The notes under the pieces are model-generated. The model ran no database searches and was not told where the DNA came from. It worked only from the letters and a program-made list of their open reading frames with translations. Shown piece after piece: positions 9,628 through 17,342 of a stretch of 64,000 bases of DNA. The stretch covers positions 1 through 64,000 of the forward strand of contig NZ_CP049301.1 in assembly GCF_019443985.1 (NCBI RefSeq). Direction: 5' to 3'. The first letter of the stretch is position 1. Each line of letters begins with the position of its first letter. The DNA is from Liquorilactobacillus hordei DSM 19519. GTDB lineage: Bacteria; Bacillota; Bacilli; Lactobacillales; Lactobacillaceae. Both the position numbers and the translations under genes were made by a program.

Positions 9628-10278
9628 TTATTCTGGATTATTCAACCATTTTTTGGTTTTTTTACAAATATTTTTCAAAATTTTATAAATATTTTGAAAA
9701 GTCGTCTCAGATTTTTCGGCAATTTCTCTCACAGTGATATCACCATCAAACATTTTTATGACTTCCTTTTCTCGTCCTGTACATTCATTTATAATTACGT
9801 CCCAGAGCCACGAGATTGCTCCTCTAAGCTCTTCTAAATCAGTTTGAGTATAATTACACCCATTGATAATAAAACGTCTTATATCATCTTCTGATAAGCT
9901 TTGAGGATTAAATAATCTTTTAATAAATTCTTTGTTGATATGTTTATTTGTATTGACGCTAATTTCATTTAACTGTTCAATAATTTCACTAGATATAGGT
10001 ACGGTATTCCGACCAGTCGTGAAATTACTTCTATAGTCTCTTTCACTTCTATAGTAACCATATTCAACTTTCCTACCAGATGGAAGATCTTTACTTTCTA
10101 GTAAATAATTAGCAATTCTATCTAGATAATTCCCCGTATTAGTTTCCTCAATAGTCCCATTTTTACTAATAACTCCCCTAATTTCATTGTTTAGAGTTTC
10201 TTCGTTTATGATTCTGTCAATATGTTTACTTCTGTCATAGAACGTTTTTTTCTCTTTATCAAATAACTTATTATTCAA
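9628..10278 (-). CDS. Sigma-region-4-like late transcription regulator
   Basis: A 216-residue protein whose C-terminus (about 165-210, TGREKEVIKMFDGDITVREIA...IYKILKNICKK) has the helix-turn-helix pattern of sigma-factor region 4 and of RinA/ArpU-type late activators. The N-terminal 150 residues are polar and unrecognised. It is the last regulatory gene before the packaging and head genes on the same strand, so control of late transcription is the natural guess. Its own promoter lies inside a large inverted repeat (see 10304-10373). Confidence 0.6.
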   Translation of the reverse strand: MNNKLFDKEKKTFYDRSKHIDRIINEETLNNEIRGVISKNGTIEETNTGNYLDRIANYLLESKDLPSGRKVEYGYYRSERDYRSNFTTGRNTVPISSEIIEQLNEISVNTNKHINKEFIKRLFNPQSLSEDDIRRFIINGCNYTQTDLEELRGAISWLWDVIINECTGREKEVIKMFDGDITVREIAEKSETTFQNIYKILKNICKKTKKWLNNPE

Positions 10279-10303
10279 AAATTATCACACCTTTCATACT
10301 ATA

Positions 10304-10373
10304 ATTATACTAAACGAAAGGTTAATCTGTCACGATTTCACTAACTTTTGAAATGATGATAGATTAACCTTTC
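10304..10373 (-). promoter_or_regulatory. Promoter within an inverted-repeat operator
   Basis: On the minus strand GTGACA (10328-10333) and TATAAT (10304-10309) are 18 bases apart, correctly placed for the sigma-like gene at 10278. Arms GAAAGGTTAATCT (10316-10328) and AGATTAACCTTTC (10361-10373) form a perfect 13-bp inverted repeat with further pairing inside. The left arm covers the promoter spacer and the edge of the -35 box, so a dimeric repressor or autoregulation is likely. Confidence 0.6.
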
Positions 10374-10530
10374 ATGAATACTATTGATTAATATTATATT
10401 ATCTTGTGTAACTGCGAGAAATGAGTAGAAAAATAAGAGCAAATTTGTAAAAGAGAAAATTCACTTTAGTGAATTGAGCTTATATAGCTTCTTTTCATAG
10501 GGTGTTCTAGTATAGGGTCTTCTTATATGT
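10374..10530. other. Short non-coding spacer with a palindrome
   Basis: AT-rich spacer between the operator and the tandem repeats. The only clear structure is the palindrome AATTCACT-TT-AGTGAATT near 10457-10476. I see no gene in it. Confidence 0.4.
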
Positions 10531-10656
10531 AACACGAAAGAACACTTTTTTGTTACTTTTGAGATACAGCGACAACACGAAAGAACACTTTTTCGTTACT
10601 TTTGAGATACAGCGACAACACGAAAGAACACTTTTTCGTTACTTTTGAGATACAGC
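10531..10656. repeat. Three tandem 43-bp repeats (candidate iterons)
   Basis: Units begin at 10531, 10574 and 10617 with AACACGAAAGAACACTTTTT and end GAGATACAGCGAC; the third is truncated to ...GATACAGCCCCC. Copies differ by one base (TTTTTTG versus TTTTTCG). Each contains an inverted repeat ACGAAA...TTTCGT. They lie just past the stop codon of the winged-helix protein at 10666-11481. Tandem repeats beside such a gene suggest initiator binding sites. There is no spacer variation as in a CRISPR array. Confidence 0.75.
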
Positions 10657-10665
10657 CCCCTGTCT

Positions 10666-11481
10666 TTACATAATAACCCCATAAACAATTCTATTAATTC
10701 TCCCGTCAAGCCAACTATTTTTAACAAAGTCTTCTAATTTATTTCTATCTTTATAATGGCTATAGTATATTTTTTTAATTCCACCTCTATCTGCCAGATT
10801 CACCTTAATCGTTGCCAATAGTTTATTTTCGCTTAAGAAATCAACACTTTTATTTAATGCACTATATGAAATATGCGCCCTTTCCGTGATATCCTCATGC
10901 GAAGAATAACAAACTGAAGTTGAATTTTGACTTTCTATTCCCCCATCAAATATATATGATCTAATCGCCGCATAACTAGCTAAAATGCTTAATGTTTTTA
11001 TAGATGAGGATTTTTTTATTATATTAAGTATGTCATTACAGTATATTTTAGAAAAATTAGCGTTGTAATCAGACAATGTAACATCATAATATTTAGTCTT
11101 CTCGCCCCAGCTATATCTAGTATTAATAAAACCTTTTTCAACTAGGCCACTAATTGCATTCTCGATTTGTTGTAATCCTTTTCTACCGATATTTAGTTTT
11201 TTTGATAAAAACTGCGCATTAAAATCATACACAATCCAACCATGTGCCATTGCAGTTAGATATGTATACAAAGCTATCTCCTGATATGTTATATCTTCGT
11301 TATCAAGAAGCGAGTTTGGTATTTTCCCAAAGTTTCTATATTTTTCTTTATTGTCTTCTTCTGTTTTTTTAGTTCTATTTAATAACGAATACTGTTCCTC
11401 TTTTTGTTCTTGTGTCATATTTTTATTGTTATTTATTAATTCTCTATATCTGCTGTCTAATGAGTCGTAAGTATTTTCCAT
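10666..11481 (-). CDS. Winged-helix replication-initiator-like protein
   Basis: A 271-residue protein with two apparent winged-helix segments: about 50-125 (KIPNSLLDNEDITYQEIALY, then SKKLNIGRKGLQQIENAI) and about 195-235 (HEDITERAHISYSALNKSVDFL). A double winged-helix layout with adjacent tandem repeats is typical of plasmid replication initiators and of DnaD-like or regulatory proteins. GGGAGGT precedes ATG 11481. The promoter is the minus half of the divergent pair at 11545-11606. A second replication system beside RepA_N is possible. I cannot name the family. Confidence 0.5.
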   Translation of the reverse strand: MENTYDSLDSRYRELINNNKNMTQEQKEEQYSLLNRTKKTEEDNKEKYRNFGKIPNSLLDNEDITYQEIALYTYLTAMAHGWIVYDFNAQFLSKKLNIGRKGLQQIENAISGLVEKGFINTRYSWGEKTKYYDVTLSDYNANFSKIYCNDILNIIKKSSSIKTLSILASYAAIRSYIFDGGIESQNSTSVCYSSHEDITERAHISYSALNKSVDFLSENKLLATIKVNLADRGGIKKIYYSHYKDRNKLEDFVKNSWLDGRINRIVYGVIM

Positions 11482-11544
11482 TATTACCTCCCAATTTTAT
11501 AAATAAACATATTACAATAATAAAAATGAATATACCTGATAAAT

Positions 11545-11606
11545 AGTATAATCTACACAAAAATAGTAGTCAACATATTGCAAGAATAATCTAAATATGA
11601 TACTAT
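11545..11606. promoter_or_regulatory. Divergent promoters sharing one operator-like element
   Basis: Minus strand: TTGACT (11568-11573), 17 bases, TATACT (11545-11550), serving the gene ending at 10666. Plus strand: TTGCAA (11578-11583), 17 bases, TACTAT (11601-11606), serving the helicase. The two -35 boxes face each other across CAACATATTG (11571-11580), an imperfect palindrome matching the core of the dispersed repeat. One bound protein could block both. Confidence 0.7.
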
Positions 11607-11653
11607 TAACCTGTGGATATGTTTATTTAACTGAAGACAAGAGGAGGTCTTTT

Positions 11654-13585
11654 ATGGAACTTACAAAATCTCAAAAAGAAGCCATTAATTCTGAAGCAGA
11701 AAATATACTAGTGAATGCTTCAGCAGGTTCAGGTAAGACTTCGGTTTTTACCGCAAGAATTGTAAACCTAATTAAAAATAAGAATGTTGATCCTAGTAGA
11801 ATATTAGCTCTTACTTTTACTAAAGATGCAGCTAATAATATGCAGAAACGAGTAATTAAGCAAATAGGTGCCGTAGGGGAGCAGATCCCCATGTCTACTT
11901 TTCATTCATTTGCTATGAAAACATTGTATAGTAATTATGGTAGTTATTATAAAGGCGTTAAACTTATGAAGGATTGGTGGAAACTAAAATTATTGTCTTC
12001 GATAGTAAAACCTAAGACTAATATGAATCCTGAAGGAATGGGTATCGAATCACTAATTAATGCTCCTACCTTAGCAATGTTTATTTCTTATCAAAAGGCA
12101 AATATGATACTTAAAAAGATGCCAGTATTGATTGATGAACATACCAGATATGTGGACGAAGAAATGAGGGACAAATTACAAGAGGCATACAAGATCTTTA
12201 TGGAGAGACAAAAGAACGCTCATTTAATTGAATTTGATGATTTATTATTGCATTTTTATTATCGTTTGAAAGAAGATCCTACCTTTAGGATGAAAATATC
12301 TGATAGATTTGATTATATAATGGTAGATGAATTCCAGGACACTTCTAAGATAAACTTAGAAATATTGAAAATGATAAAAAGAGACAATCTTTTTGTTGTT
12401 GGAGACTTTAGACAAAGCATTTACTCATTTATAAATGCCGATATCAATAATATTCTTAATTTTTCTAATGAGTTTAAAGATGTCCATGTGATTGAATTGC
12501 AAGAAAACTTCAGATCTACCAAAAAAATAGTAGATTTATCTAATAGCATTATTACATCGAGAAATGTTGAGAACTATAAGAAATTTAAGAACGCTAAATC
12601 TGCTATTGGAATAGACGGTAATGAAACACATTTTAAAATATACTCTAGTGATAGAGACGAAGTAGATGGGATTATAGAAAAAATTAAAGGCTTAGTCGCA
12701 GAAAATTACAATGATTATCGTGATTTTGCTATTCTAGTTAGAACTAATTCACAAATGGGAGTTTTTGAATCGGCCTTTGCTGATGCAGAAATACCCTTGA
12801 ATGTTTCAGGAAATCATTCTTTCTTTGAACGAACAGAAATTGATGTATTGTTAAGTTACCTTAGAATAATGAATGATCACGCAGATAATCAAAGTATGGC
12901 AAGGATTATTAATACTCCAAATAGGTTTATAAGTAATAAATTACAATCAGACCTTGATAAATATGCTTATAATAATAATATAAGTGTGTTTAAAGCACTA
13001 AGTGAATACACACCTATATCTGAAAGAAAACCTATCGAATATTTGATTAATATTCTAACTCACTTTGATAAGATATTAGACACCACAAATGCAGGAGAAG
13101 TATTGCAGTACGTCATACAAAAAACTAAGTATTTTGAACATCTAGAAAAAACATCTAGAAAAGAAACCGAACGTGTTATGAAGACTCAATCAGTAGAGAG
13201 TTTGTTGGGTCTTGCACACACCTTTGGGAATATTGAAAAGCTATTAAATCACATTGATATAATTAAGAATAATAATAAGAAAAACAACGATGAGTCGGTA
13301 AATCTTATGACTGTTCATGCCTCAAAAGGACTCGAATTTGATCATGTATTTTTACCATCCGTAAGTGATGAATATTATCCACACGAAATGTGTAACGGAA
13401 ATATTGAAGAAGAAGCTCGTCTTCTTTATGTTGCTATCTCTAGAGCTAAATATAATCTAGATCTTTCATATAATATTGGTAAAAAGACTAGTGTAAAGCC
13501 AACTCGGTTTTTGACATCTATTTATCCAGATCTATTAAAGAAACAAAAATTATTGTATCAAGGTTCAACATTGGTGGAAGTATAA
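11654..13585 (+). CDS. UvrD/PcrA-like superfamily 1 DNA helicase
   Basis: A 643-residue 3'-5' helicase. Visible motifs are Q motif LTKSQKEAIN, Walker A NASAGSGKTSVF, Ia ALTFTKDAA, II MVDEFQDTS, III VVGDFRQSIYSF, IV ELQENFRST, V VNLMTVHASKGLEFDHVF and VI EEARLLYVAISRAKY. ATG 11654 has GAGGAGGTC just upstream; the frame is open further 5' but without a site. It lies between the two replication-type genes, so it may unwind the plasmid origin or help rolling or theta replication. It is shorter than PcrA (about 720-750). Confidence 0.9.
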   Translation: MELTKSQKEAINSEAENILVNASAGSGKTSVFTARIVNLIKNKNVDPSRILALTFTKDAANNMQKRVIKQIGAVGEQIPMSTFHSFAMKTLYSNYGSYYKGVKLMKDWWKLKLLSSIVKPKTNMNPEGMGIESLINAPTLAMFISYQKANMILKKMPVLIDEHTRYVDEEMRDKLQEAYKIFMERQKNAHLIEFDDLLLHFYYRLKEDPTFRMKISDRFDYIMVDEFQDTSKINLEILKMIKRDNLFVVGDFRQSIYSFINADINNILNFSNEFKDVHVIELQENFRSTKKIVDLSNSIITSRNVENYKKFKNAKSAIGIDGNETHFKIYSSDRDEVDGIIEKIKGLVAENYNDYRDFAILVRTNSQMGVFESAFADAEIPLNVSGNHSFFERTEIDVLLSYLRIMNDHADNQSMARIINTPNRFISNKLQSDLDKYAYNNNISVFKALSEYTPISERKPIEYLINILTHFDKILDTTNAGEVLQYVIQKTKYFEHLEKTSRKETERVMKTQSVESLLGLAHTFGNIEKLLNHIDIIKNNNKKNNDESVNLMTVHASKGLEFDHVFLPSVSDEYYPHEMCNGNIEEEARLLYVAISRAKYNLDLSYNIGKKTSVKPTRFLTSIYPDLLKKQKLLYQGSTLVEV

Positions 13586-13586
13586 T

Positions 13587-14585
13587 TTATTTAGACAAGA
13601 TTAATTTCTTGTCTTTTTTATTTTGTACAGAGTTTAATACTGCATAAAGAGCATTGTCAATTTCATAGTTATCACAAATAAAAGCTTTTGTTTGCTCAAT
13701 AAAGAATCCACGCATGAACGAATAAATAAAACCACCAATATTCTCTACTTTTTTGTATCTATATGCTTGTTCGATAATAATTAATAAAGCACCAGCAATA
13801 TTATCTCTGTAATAAGAATTTTCCTCAAAGGTAGTAGCTAGAATTAAGTCCACAGGTAGGCCTGAGTTTTTAAATGCCTTAGTAGAACTGTATTTCGCTT
13901 TAAATATGGTGTCAATAAACCATTTTGCTTGTTTATAATTGTTTTGAGTTGCATGTTTTAAATTGATAAAAAATTTATCATCAAAAATATTTTTGTAACG
14001 ATACTTTAGTGCATCAATCAATGCTTCATCAGATGATGTATCATTATCTTTAGACACATTCTGTTTGGAGTTAGTTACTCTTGTATCTTTTGTATTAACT
14101 GTTTTATGATTAAGTACACTTGTATGATTATTATGCGACTTCGAGGTAGAATATTTTTCTACTTCTGGAGAGATAGAAACTTTGTAGTTAATTTTGTGGC
14201 CTTTATAGCTCATAACCCCCTCTTCTTCACTATGTTCGGGATTAGCTACGAAAATTCGATTTTGTTTAAGACCAAATTTTTGTACTTCAATAAGTCCGTA
14301 TTCTTGTAGAGCAGATCTTGAATCGGAAATTTTTCTTGAAGAAACACGTAAGATTTTGGCTGCTTCCTCATTCGTAAATAAAATATAGATTCTATTATTA
14401 TCATCTTTCCATGAACCGTCACCAGAATTATAAATACTGCAAGTTGTTCGATTTGCGTAAAGAGAATAGAGCATAATAGTTGTCATATCAAGTTTTTTAT
14501 AGATCTTATTATTGAGTAGATCACAATTAACTTGTAGGTAGGCAGTGGAAGGTAAATTATCTTGGTTTATTTCGTTTTTAAGCAT
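13587..14585 (-). CDS. repA: RepA_N-family plasmid replication initiator
   Basis: A 332-residue protein. The N-terminal domain (about 15-115) carries the RepA_N winged-helix pattern: LYSLYANRTTCS, RIYILFTNEEAAKIL, SSRKISDSRSALQEYGLIEV and NRIFVANP. A polar linker follows (about 145-195), then a helical C-terminal domain with FIYSFMRGFF. RepA_N initiators drive theta replication of Gram-positive plasmids, with the origin often inside the gene. AAAGGGGCG precedes ATG 14585. Genes for partition follow upstream, the usual RepA_N arrangement. An antisense RNA candidate faces its leader. Confidence 0.85.
   Translation of the reverse strand: MLKNEINQDNLPSTAYLQVNCDLLNNKIYKKLDMTTIMLYSLYANRTTCSIYNSGDGSWKDDNNRIYILFTNEEAAKILRVSSRKISDSRSALQEYGLIEVQKFGLKQNRIFVANPEHSEEEGVMSYKGHKINYKVSISPEVEKYSTSKSHNNHTSVLNHKTVNTKDTRVTNSKQNVSKDNDTSSDEALIDALKYRYKNIFDDKFFINLKHATQNNYKQAKWFIDTIFKAKYSSTKAFKNSGLPVDLILATTFEENSYYRDNIAGALLIIIEQAYRYKKVENIGGFIYSFMRGFFIEQTKAFICDNYEIDNALYAVLNSVQNKKDKKLILSK
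13594..13619 (+). terminator. Rho-independent terminator of helicase gene
   Basis: GACAAGA-ttaatt-TCTTGTC followed by TTTTTT. It overlaps the 3' end of the convergent repA coding sequence, whose last codons are spelled by the hairpin. Confidence 0.85.
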
Positions 14586-14614
14586 AATTAATCGCCCCTT
14601 TCTTTTTTATAAAG

Positions 14615-14643
14615 TTTACTAAGGGCTGTATTCATGCTATAAT
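14615..14643 (+). promoter_or_regulatory. Promoter of candidate antisense RNA
   Basis: TTTACT (14615-14620), 17-base spacer, perfect TATAAT (14638-14643), pointing away from repA into its upstream leader. There is no coding sequence downstream before the terminator at 14814. Confidence 0.65.
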
Positions 14644-14649
14644 ATACTA

Positions 14650-14814
14650 AATAAGATTAGCGCAAATACAGCTATATCTATGTTTTATAACATAAATAGA
14701 ACTCGAAAATTTAGTGGTTGGAGAATTCTATTAATACATCTTATAAATTGTAGTGGGTTTATAAGAATTCATTGGTTAATTCGATTAGAGTTGTAGTGGA
14801 CTCTAATCGTTTTT
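14650..14814 (+). ncRNA. Candidate countertranscript RNA opposite the repA leader
   Basis: A strong promoter at 14615-14643 and a perfect terminator (CGATTAGAGT 14782-14791, ACTCTAATCG 14800-14809, then TTTTT) bracket about 165 bases without an ORF. Inside is another hairpin, CTTATAAA/TTTATAAG, and both loops contain TGTAGTGG. Any repA mRNA starting upstream of about 14815 on the minus strand would be fully complementary. Antisense copy-number control of repA is inferred from this geometry. Confidence 0.55.
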
Positions 14815-15127
14815 AATTTACAATTTCTTTATAAATTAATGAATTTGGCAATGTGGTAATAAATTCCTGGAATTCGCTATGCTTCTGTGGAACTTCATCT
14901 ATTAAGATAGCTCCATATAAGTCATATAGAAAATCCTCTATAAGATCTAATTTTTCATTAGGCATATTTTTGAGTCCCCTAGCAAAATCTCTAAAATAAT
15001 TAGAATTCATGTCTAGTTCTTTTGCTATAGGTGACATTGATACAAAATATTTCTTATTCAAGAGTTTAATTAAATATCCAAGATATATACCACGCAAGTT
15101 GTGACTATATCCTTTAGAACTAATCAT
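14813..15127 (-). CDS. Small HTH protein between repA and parA
   Basis: 104 residues. The segment VSMSPIAKELDMNSNYFRDFARGLKNMP (about 29-56) reads as a helix-turn-helix of the Cro/C1 kind. It lies in the repA-parA interval on the same strand as repA, and GGAGTG precedes ATG 15127. A role in regulating replication or partition is likely from position. The target is unknown, though the inverted repeats just upstream of parA are candidates. Confidence 0.6.
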   Translation of the reverse strand: MISSKGYSHNLRGIYLGYLIKLLNKKYFVSMSPIAKELDMNSNYFRDFARGLKNMPNEKLDLIEDFLYDLYGAILIDEVPQKHSEFQEFITTLPNSLIYKEIVN

Positions 15128-15587
15128 TTATATTCACTCCAAATGTGTTGTTTTCACACTTTGATACTTTGATTAAAACACACTATTAGAATAAATGCAA
15201 TACATAGAATTAACCGAAATGGCATAATACTGGGGTTTAAGTAGTATTCTGTGAGGTAATTAAATTAGACATTTATGTTTATATCTATTTTGTAATATAT
15301 TGGTTTAACTATTGTTTTAACTATTGAGAATATAATGGAGATAAATACATAATATAGTACATAAATCTATTGAAAAGTCTTATTTTATAGTGATTCATAT
15401 CTTTTTTACCCTTTATGGTTGCAAAACACACCATGAAAAAGTATAATTTATTTAAACCAATGAAGTATTTGATTAAAACAATAGTTTAATCAATAGTTAA
15501 GTACATAAAATACTGTGGGTTAGATTATTGAGATTAGTCAATAAAAAGTATTAAAATAAATTTTCAATTTATTTGGAGGAAGAATAT
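15128..15587. other. parA upstream region with centromere-like repeats
   Basis: 460 bases without a gene. It contains two direct TTTAACTATTG copies (15304-15314, 15316-15326) and two inverted copies CAATAGTTTAA / CAATAGTTAAG (15479-15489, 15491-15501). The latter overlap a perfect inverted repeat TTGATTAAA-acaatag-TTTAATCAA. The arrangement suggests parS sites that also serve as parA operators. Confidence 0.65.
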
Positions 15588-16514
15588 ATGGCACAAAAAA
15601 TAGCTTTCATAAATAATAAAGGTGGAAGCACAAAAACCACTACTTGTGTTAATCTTGCTGGCTGTGTACACACTAGAAAACCTGAAAGTAAAATACTTAT
15701 CGTTGAAAGTGATGGTCAAGGAAATGCTACCCGTAGTTTCGGTATTGATCCTAATGATGAAAGTAAAATAAAAACAAGTATCTACGATGTCTTTATGGAT
15801 TATAGTTCTCCTGAAGAAGCAATTTTAAAAGACGTTTATAAGAATATAGATCTTATTCCAGCAAATAGTAATATGAACTTCTTGGAATTTGATAAGATGA
15901 AACAATTTGAAGATGACTTTGGACTAAATAACATAAAGGCAATTCGTGAATTAACTAGTAGAGATATAGATGTTACAAAAACTAGTGATCAACAATTATT
16001 AGCTGTAGTAGCTGCAGTCGCCTCCCCCACCAAAGATTATTTCAATATGTTAGAAACTAAAATGAATAATATTGATAAGGAATATGATTATATATTTTTT
16101 GACACACCTCCTGAGATAAAAGCTGTAACAAGTTCTATAATTGCTATTGCTGATAAAGTAGTTATCCCATATGAACCAGATGCTTATTCTATTGATGGTG
16201 TTCGTAATATTCTTGATCGAGTAAGAGTTATTAAAGAACAATATAATTCTAAACTTGAAATTGGTGGTCTATTAGCTGCTAAATACAGAAAAACAACCAA
16301 ACTTCATGCCGATGTAACTCTTGCAATAACAGAATATGCAAATAGAAATAATATACCATTCTTTTCTACAAAAATACCTAATACTATTAGATTCGCATCG
16401 GCCACAGCATATCGTGGATTACCTGCTACCCTATCCAATAAAACTAATGAATTAATTGATACTTATTATAGTTTGTTGGACGAGATGATTGAAAAAGGAA
16501 CGATTACTTTATAG
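15588..16514 (+). CDS. parA: ParA partition ATPase
   Basis: A 308-residue Walker-type partition ATPase. It has deviant Walker A FINNKGGSTKTTTCVNLA (about 6-23), motif YDYIFFDTPPEIKAV (Walker B region, about 168-182) and motif VVIPYEPDAYSIDGV. An acidic and helical insertion (about 85-140) precedes the B motif. I chose ATG 15588, which has TTGGAGGA at the right distance. It moves plasmid copies apart with the protein encoded next, 12 bases downstream. Confidence 0.92.
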   Translation: MAQKIAFINNKGGSTKTTTCVNLAGCVHTRKPESKILIVESDGQGNATRSFGIDPNDESKIKTSIYDVFMDYSSPEEAILKDVYKNIDLIPANSNMNFLEFDKMKQFEDDFGLNNIKAIRELTSRDIDVTKTSDQQLLAVVAAVASPTKDYFNMLETKMNNIDKEYDYIFFDTPPEIKAVTSSIIAIADKVVIPYEPDAYSIDGVRNILDRVRVIKEQYNSKLEIGGLLAAKYRKTTKLHADVTLAITEYANRNNIPFFSTKIPNTIRFASATAYRGLPATLSNKTNELIDTYYSLLDEMIEKGTITL

Positions 16515-16525
16515 GAGGATAGGCT

Positions 16526-17083
16526 ATGAATGAATTAACAGACAGTAATAGAAGAAAACGTAGTCGAAATAGCAAATCAAAAGATTTCCAGGGTTCACCA
16601 CTTGAAGGAATGTTTAACGACCAAACTACTTCTAATGAAAATAATATAGATAATAAAAAAGAAAATGAAGAAACAAAAGTAGAACAAAATCAAAATGTTA
16701 CTAGTAATGAAGACACTGTTATAATTCAACCTAGTGTCGAAAAAAATACCCCCTCCCCTACTGTTACAGGATCAGACATTTTTAGTAGCCTTCCTAAGAA
16801 AAAAGAAGCAAAGGAAATAGTTACTAAAAATATGAACGGGAAATATATATTACAACATAATGAGGTTTTTCATAGGGTAAAGAAAATCTCAAAAACAGTT
16901 ACTCTTAGAGAAGATATTGCGAAGATCATTGATGATATCAGTATGAAAAAAGATGGCTCAGGACAATATTCAAGGGGAATAAAATCAGCTGTAGTTAATA
17001 ATGCTGTTTTGAAAGAATTATTTCAAATGGGATTAATTGGGAAAGAAGATATGGAACAAGAAATAGAACCTTATGAATTTTAG
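16526..17083 (+). CDS. parB: ParB-like centromere-binding partner
   Basis: 185 residues with a long disordered, Asn/Glu/Lys-rich N-terminal half (1-105) and a folded C-terminus (TVTLREDIAKIIDDISMKKDGS...SAVVNNAVLKELFQMGLI). The C-terminal part looks like a ribbon-helix-helix or small HTH DNA-binding domain rather than a classical KorB-type ParB. Its place immediately after parA with AGGAGGATAG upstream makes it the centromere-binding protein. The candidate sites flank the operon. Confidence 0.7.
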   Translation: MNELTDSNRRKRSRNSKSKDFQGSPLEGMFNDQTTSNENNIDNKKENEETKVEQNQNVTSNEDTVIIQPSVEKNTPSPTVTGSDIFSSLPKKKEAKEIVTKNMNGKYILQHNEVFHRVKKISKTVTLREDIAKIIDDISMKKDGSGQYSRGIKSAVVNNAVLKELFQMGLIGKEDMEQEIEPYEF

Positions 17084-17086
17084 TTA

Positions 17087-17127
17087 AATAGACTAGTCAG
17101 GAAACTGATTAGTCTATTTTTATTTTA
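17087..17127 (+). terminator. Terminator of parAB
   Basis: AATAGACTA (17087-17095) pairs with TAGTCTATT (17110-17118), followed by TTTATTTT. Confidence 0.8.
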
Positions 17128-17282
17128 TATTAGAAATACAAACATAAACATAAGTATAATAGTAATTGTAATGTAAATTAAAATAGTATTATTATATGAA
17201 TTAGTATTTTAATTACTGTTATGATTACTATGTATATATATAAATAGATTATATAATAGTATTCTATTGCTAATACTATTAA

Positions 17283-17342
17283 TTAAACTATTGTGATAAC
17301 TCAATAGTTACTCGCTGCAGAAATTTCATCTGTGGCTTTTTT
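17283..17342 (+). other. Inverted parS-like pair followed by a terminator
   Basis: TTAAACTATTG (17283-17293) faces CAATAGTTA (17302-17310). Directly after is a hairpin GCTGCAGA/TCTGTGGC (17314-17336) plus TTTTTT, so a plus-strand transcript seems to end here, 200 bases past the parAB terminator. A further TTAAACTATTG lies at 17735-17745. Confidence 0.6.

Noticed and set aside
10531..10656. CRISPR-like direct repeats
   Set aside because: The units are contiguous copies with no variable spacers and no cas genes in the window; they are tandem repeats.
13374..13382. Perfect DnaA-box word TTATCCACA
   Set aside because: It lies inside the helicase coding sequence (codons for YYPHE) with no companion boxes or AT-rich unwinding region, so it is probably chance.
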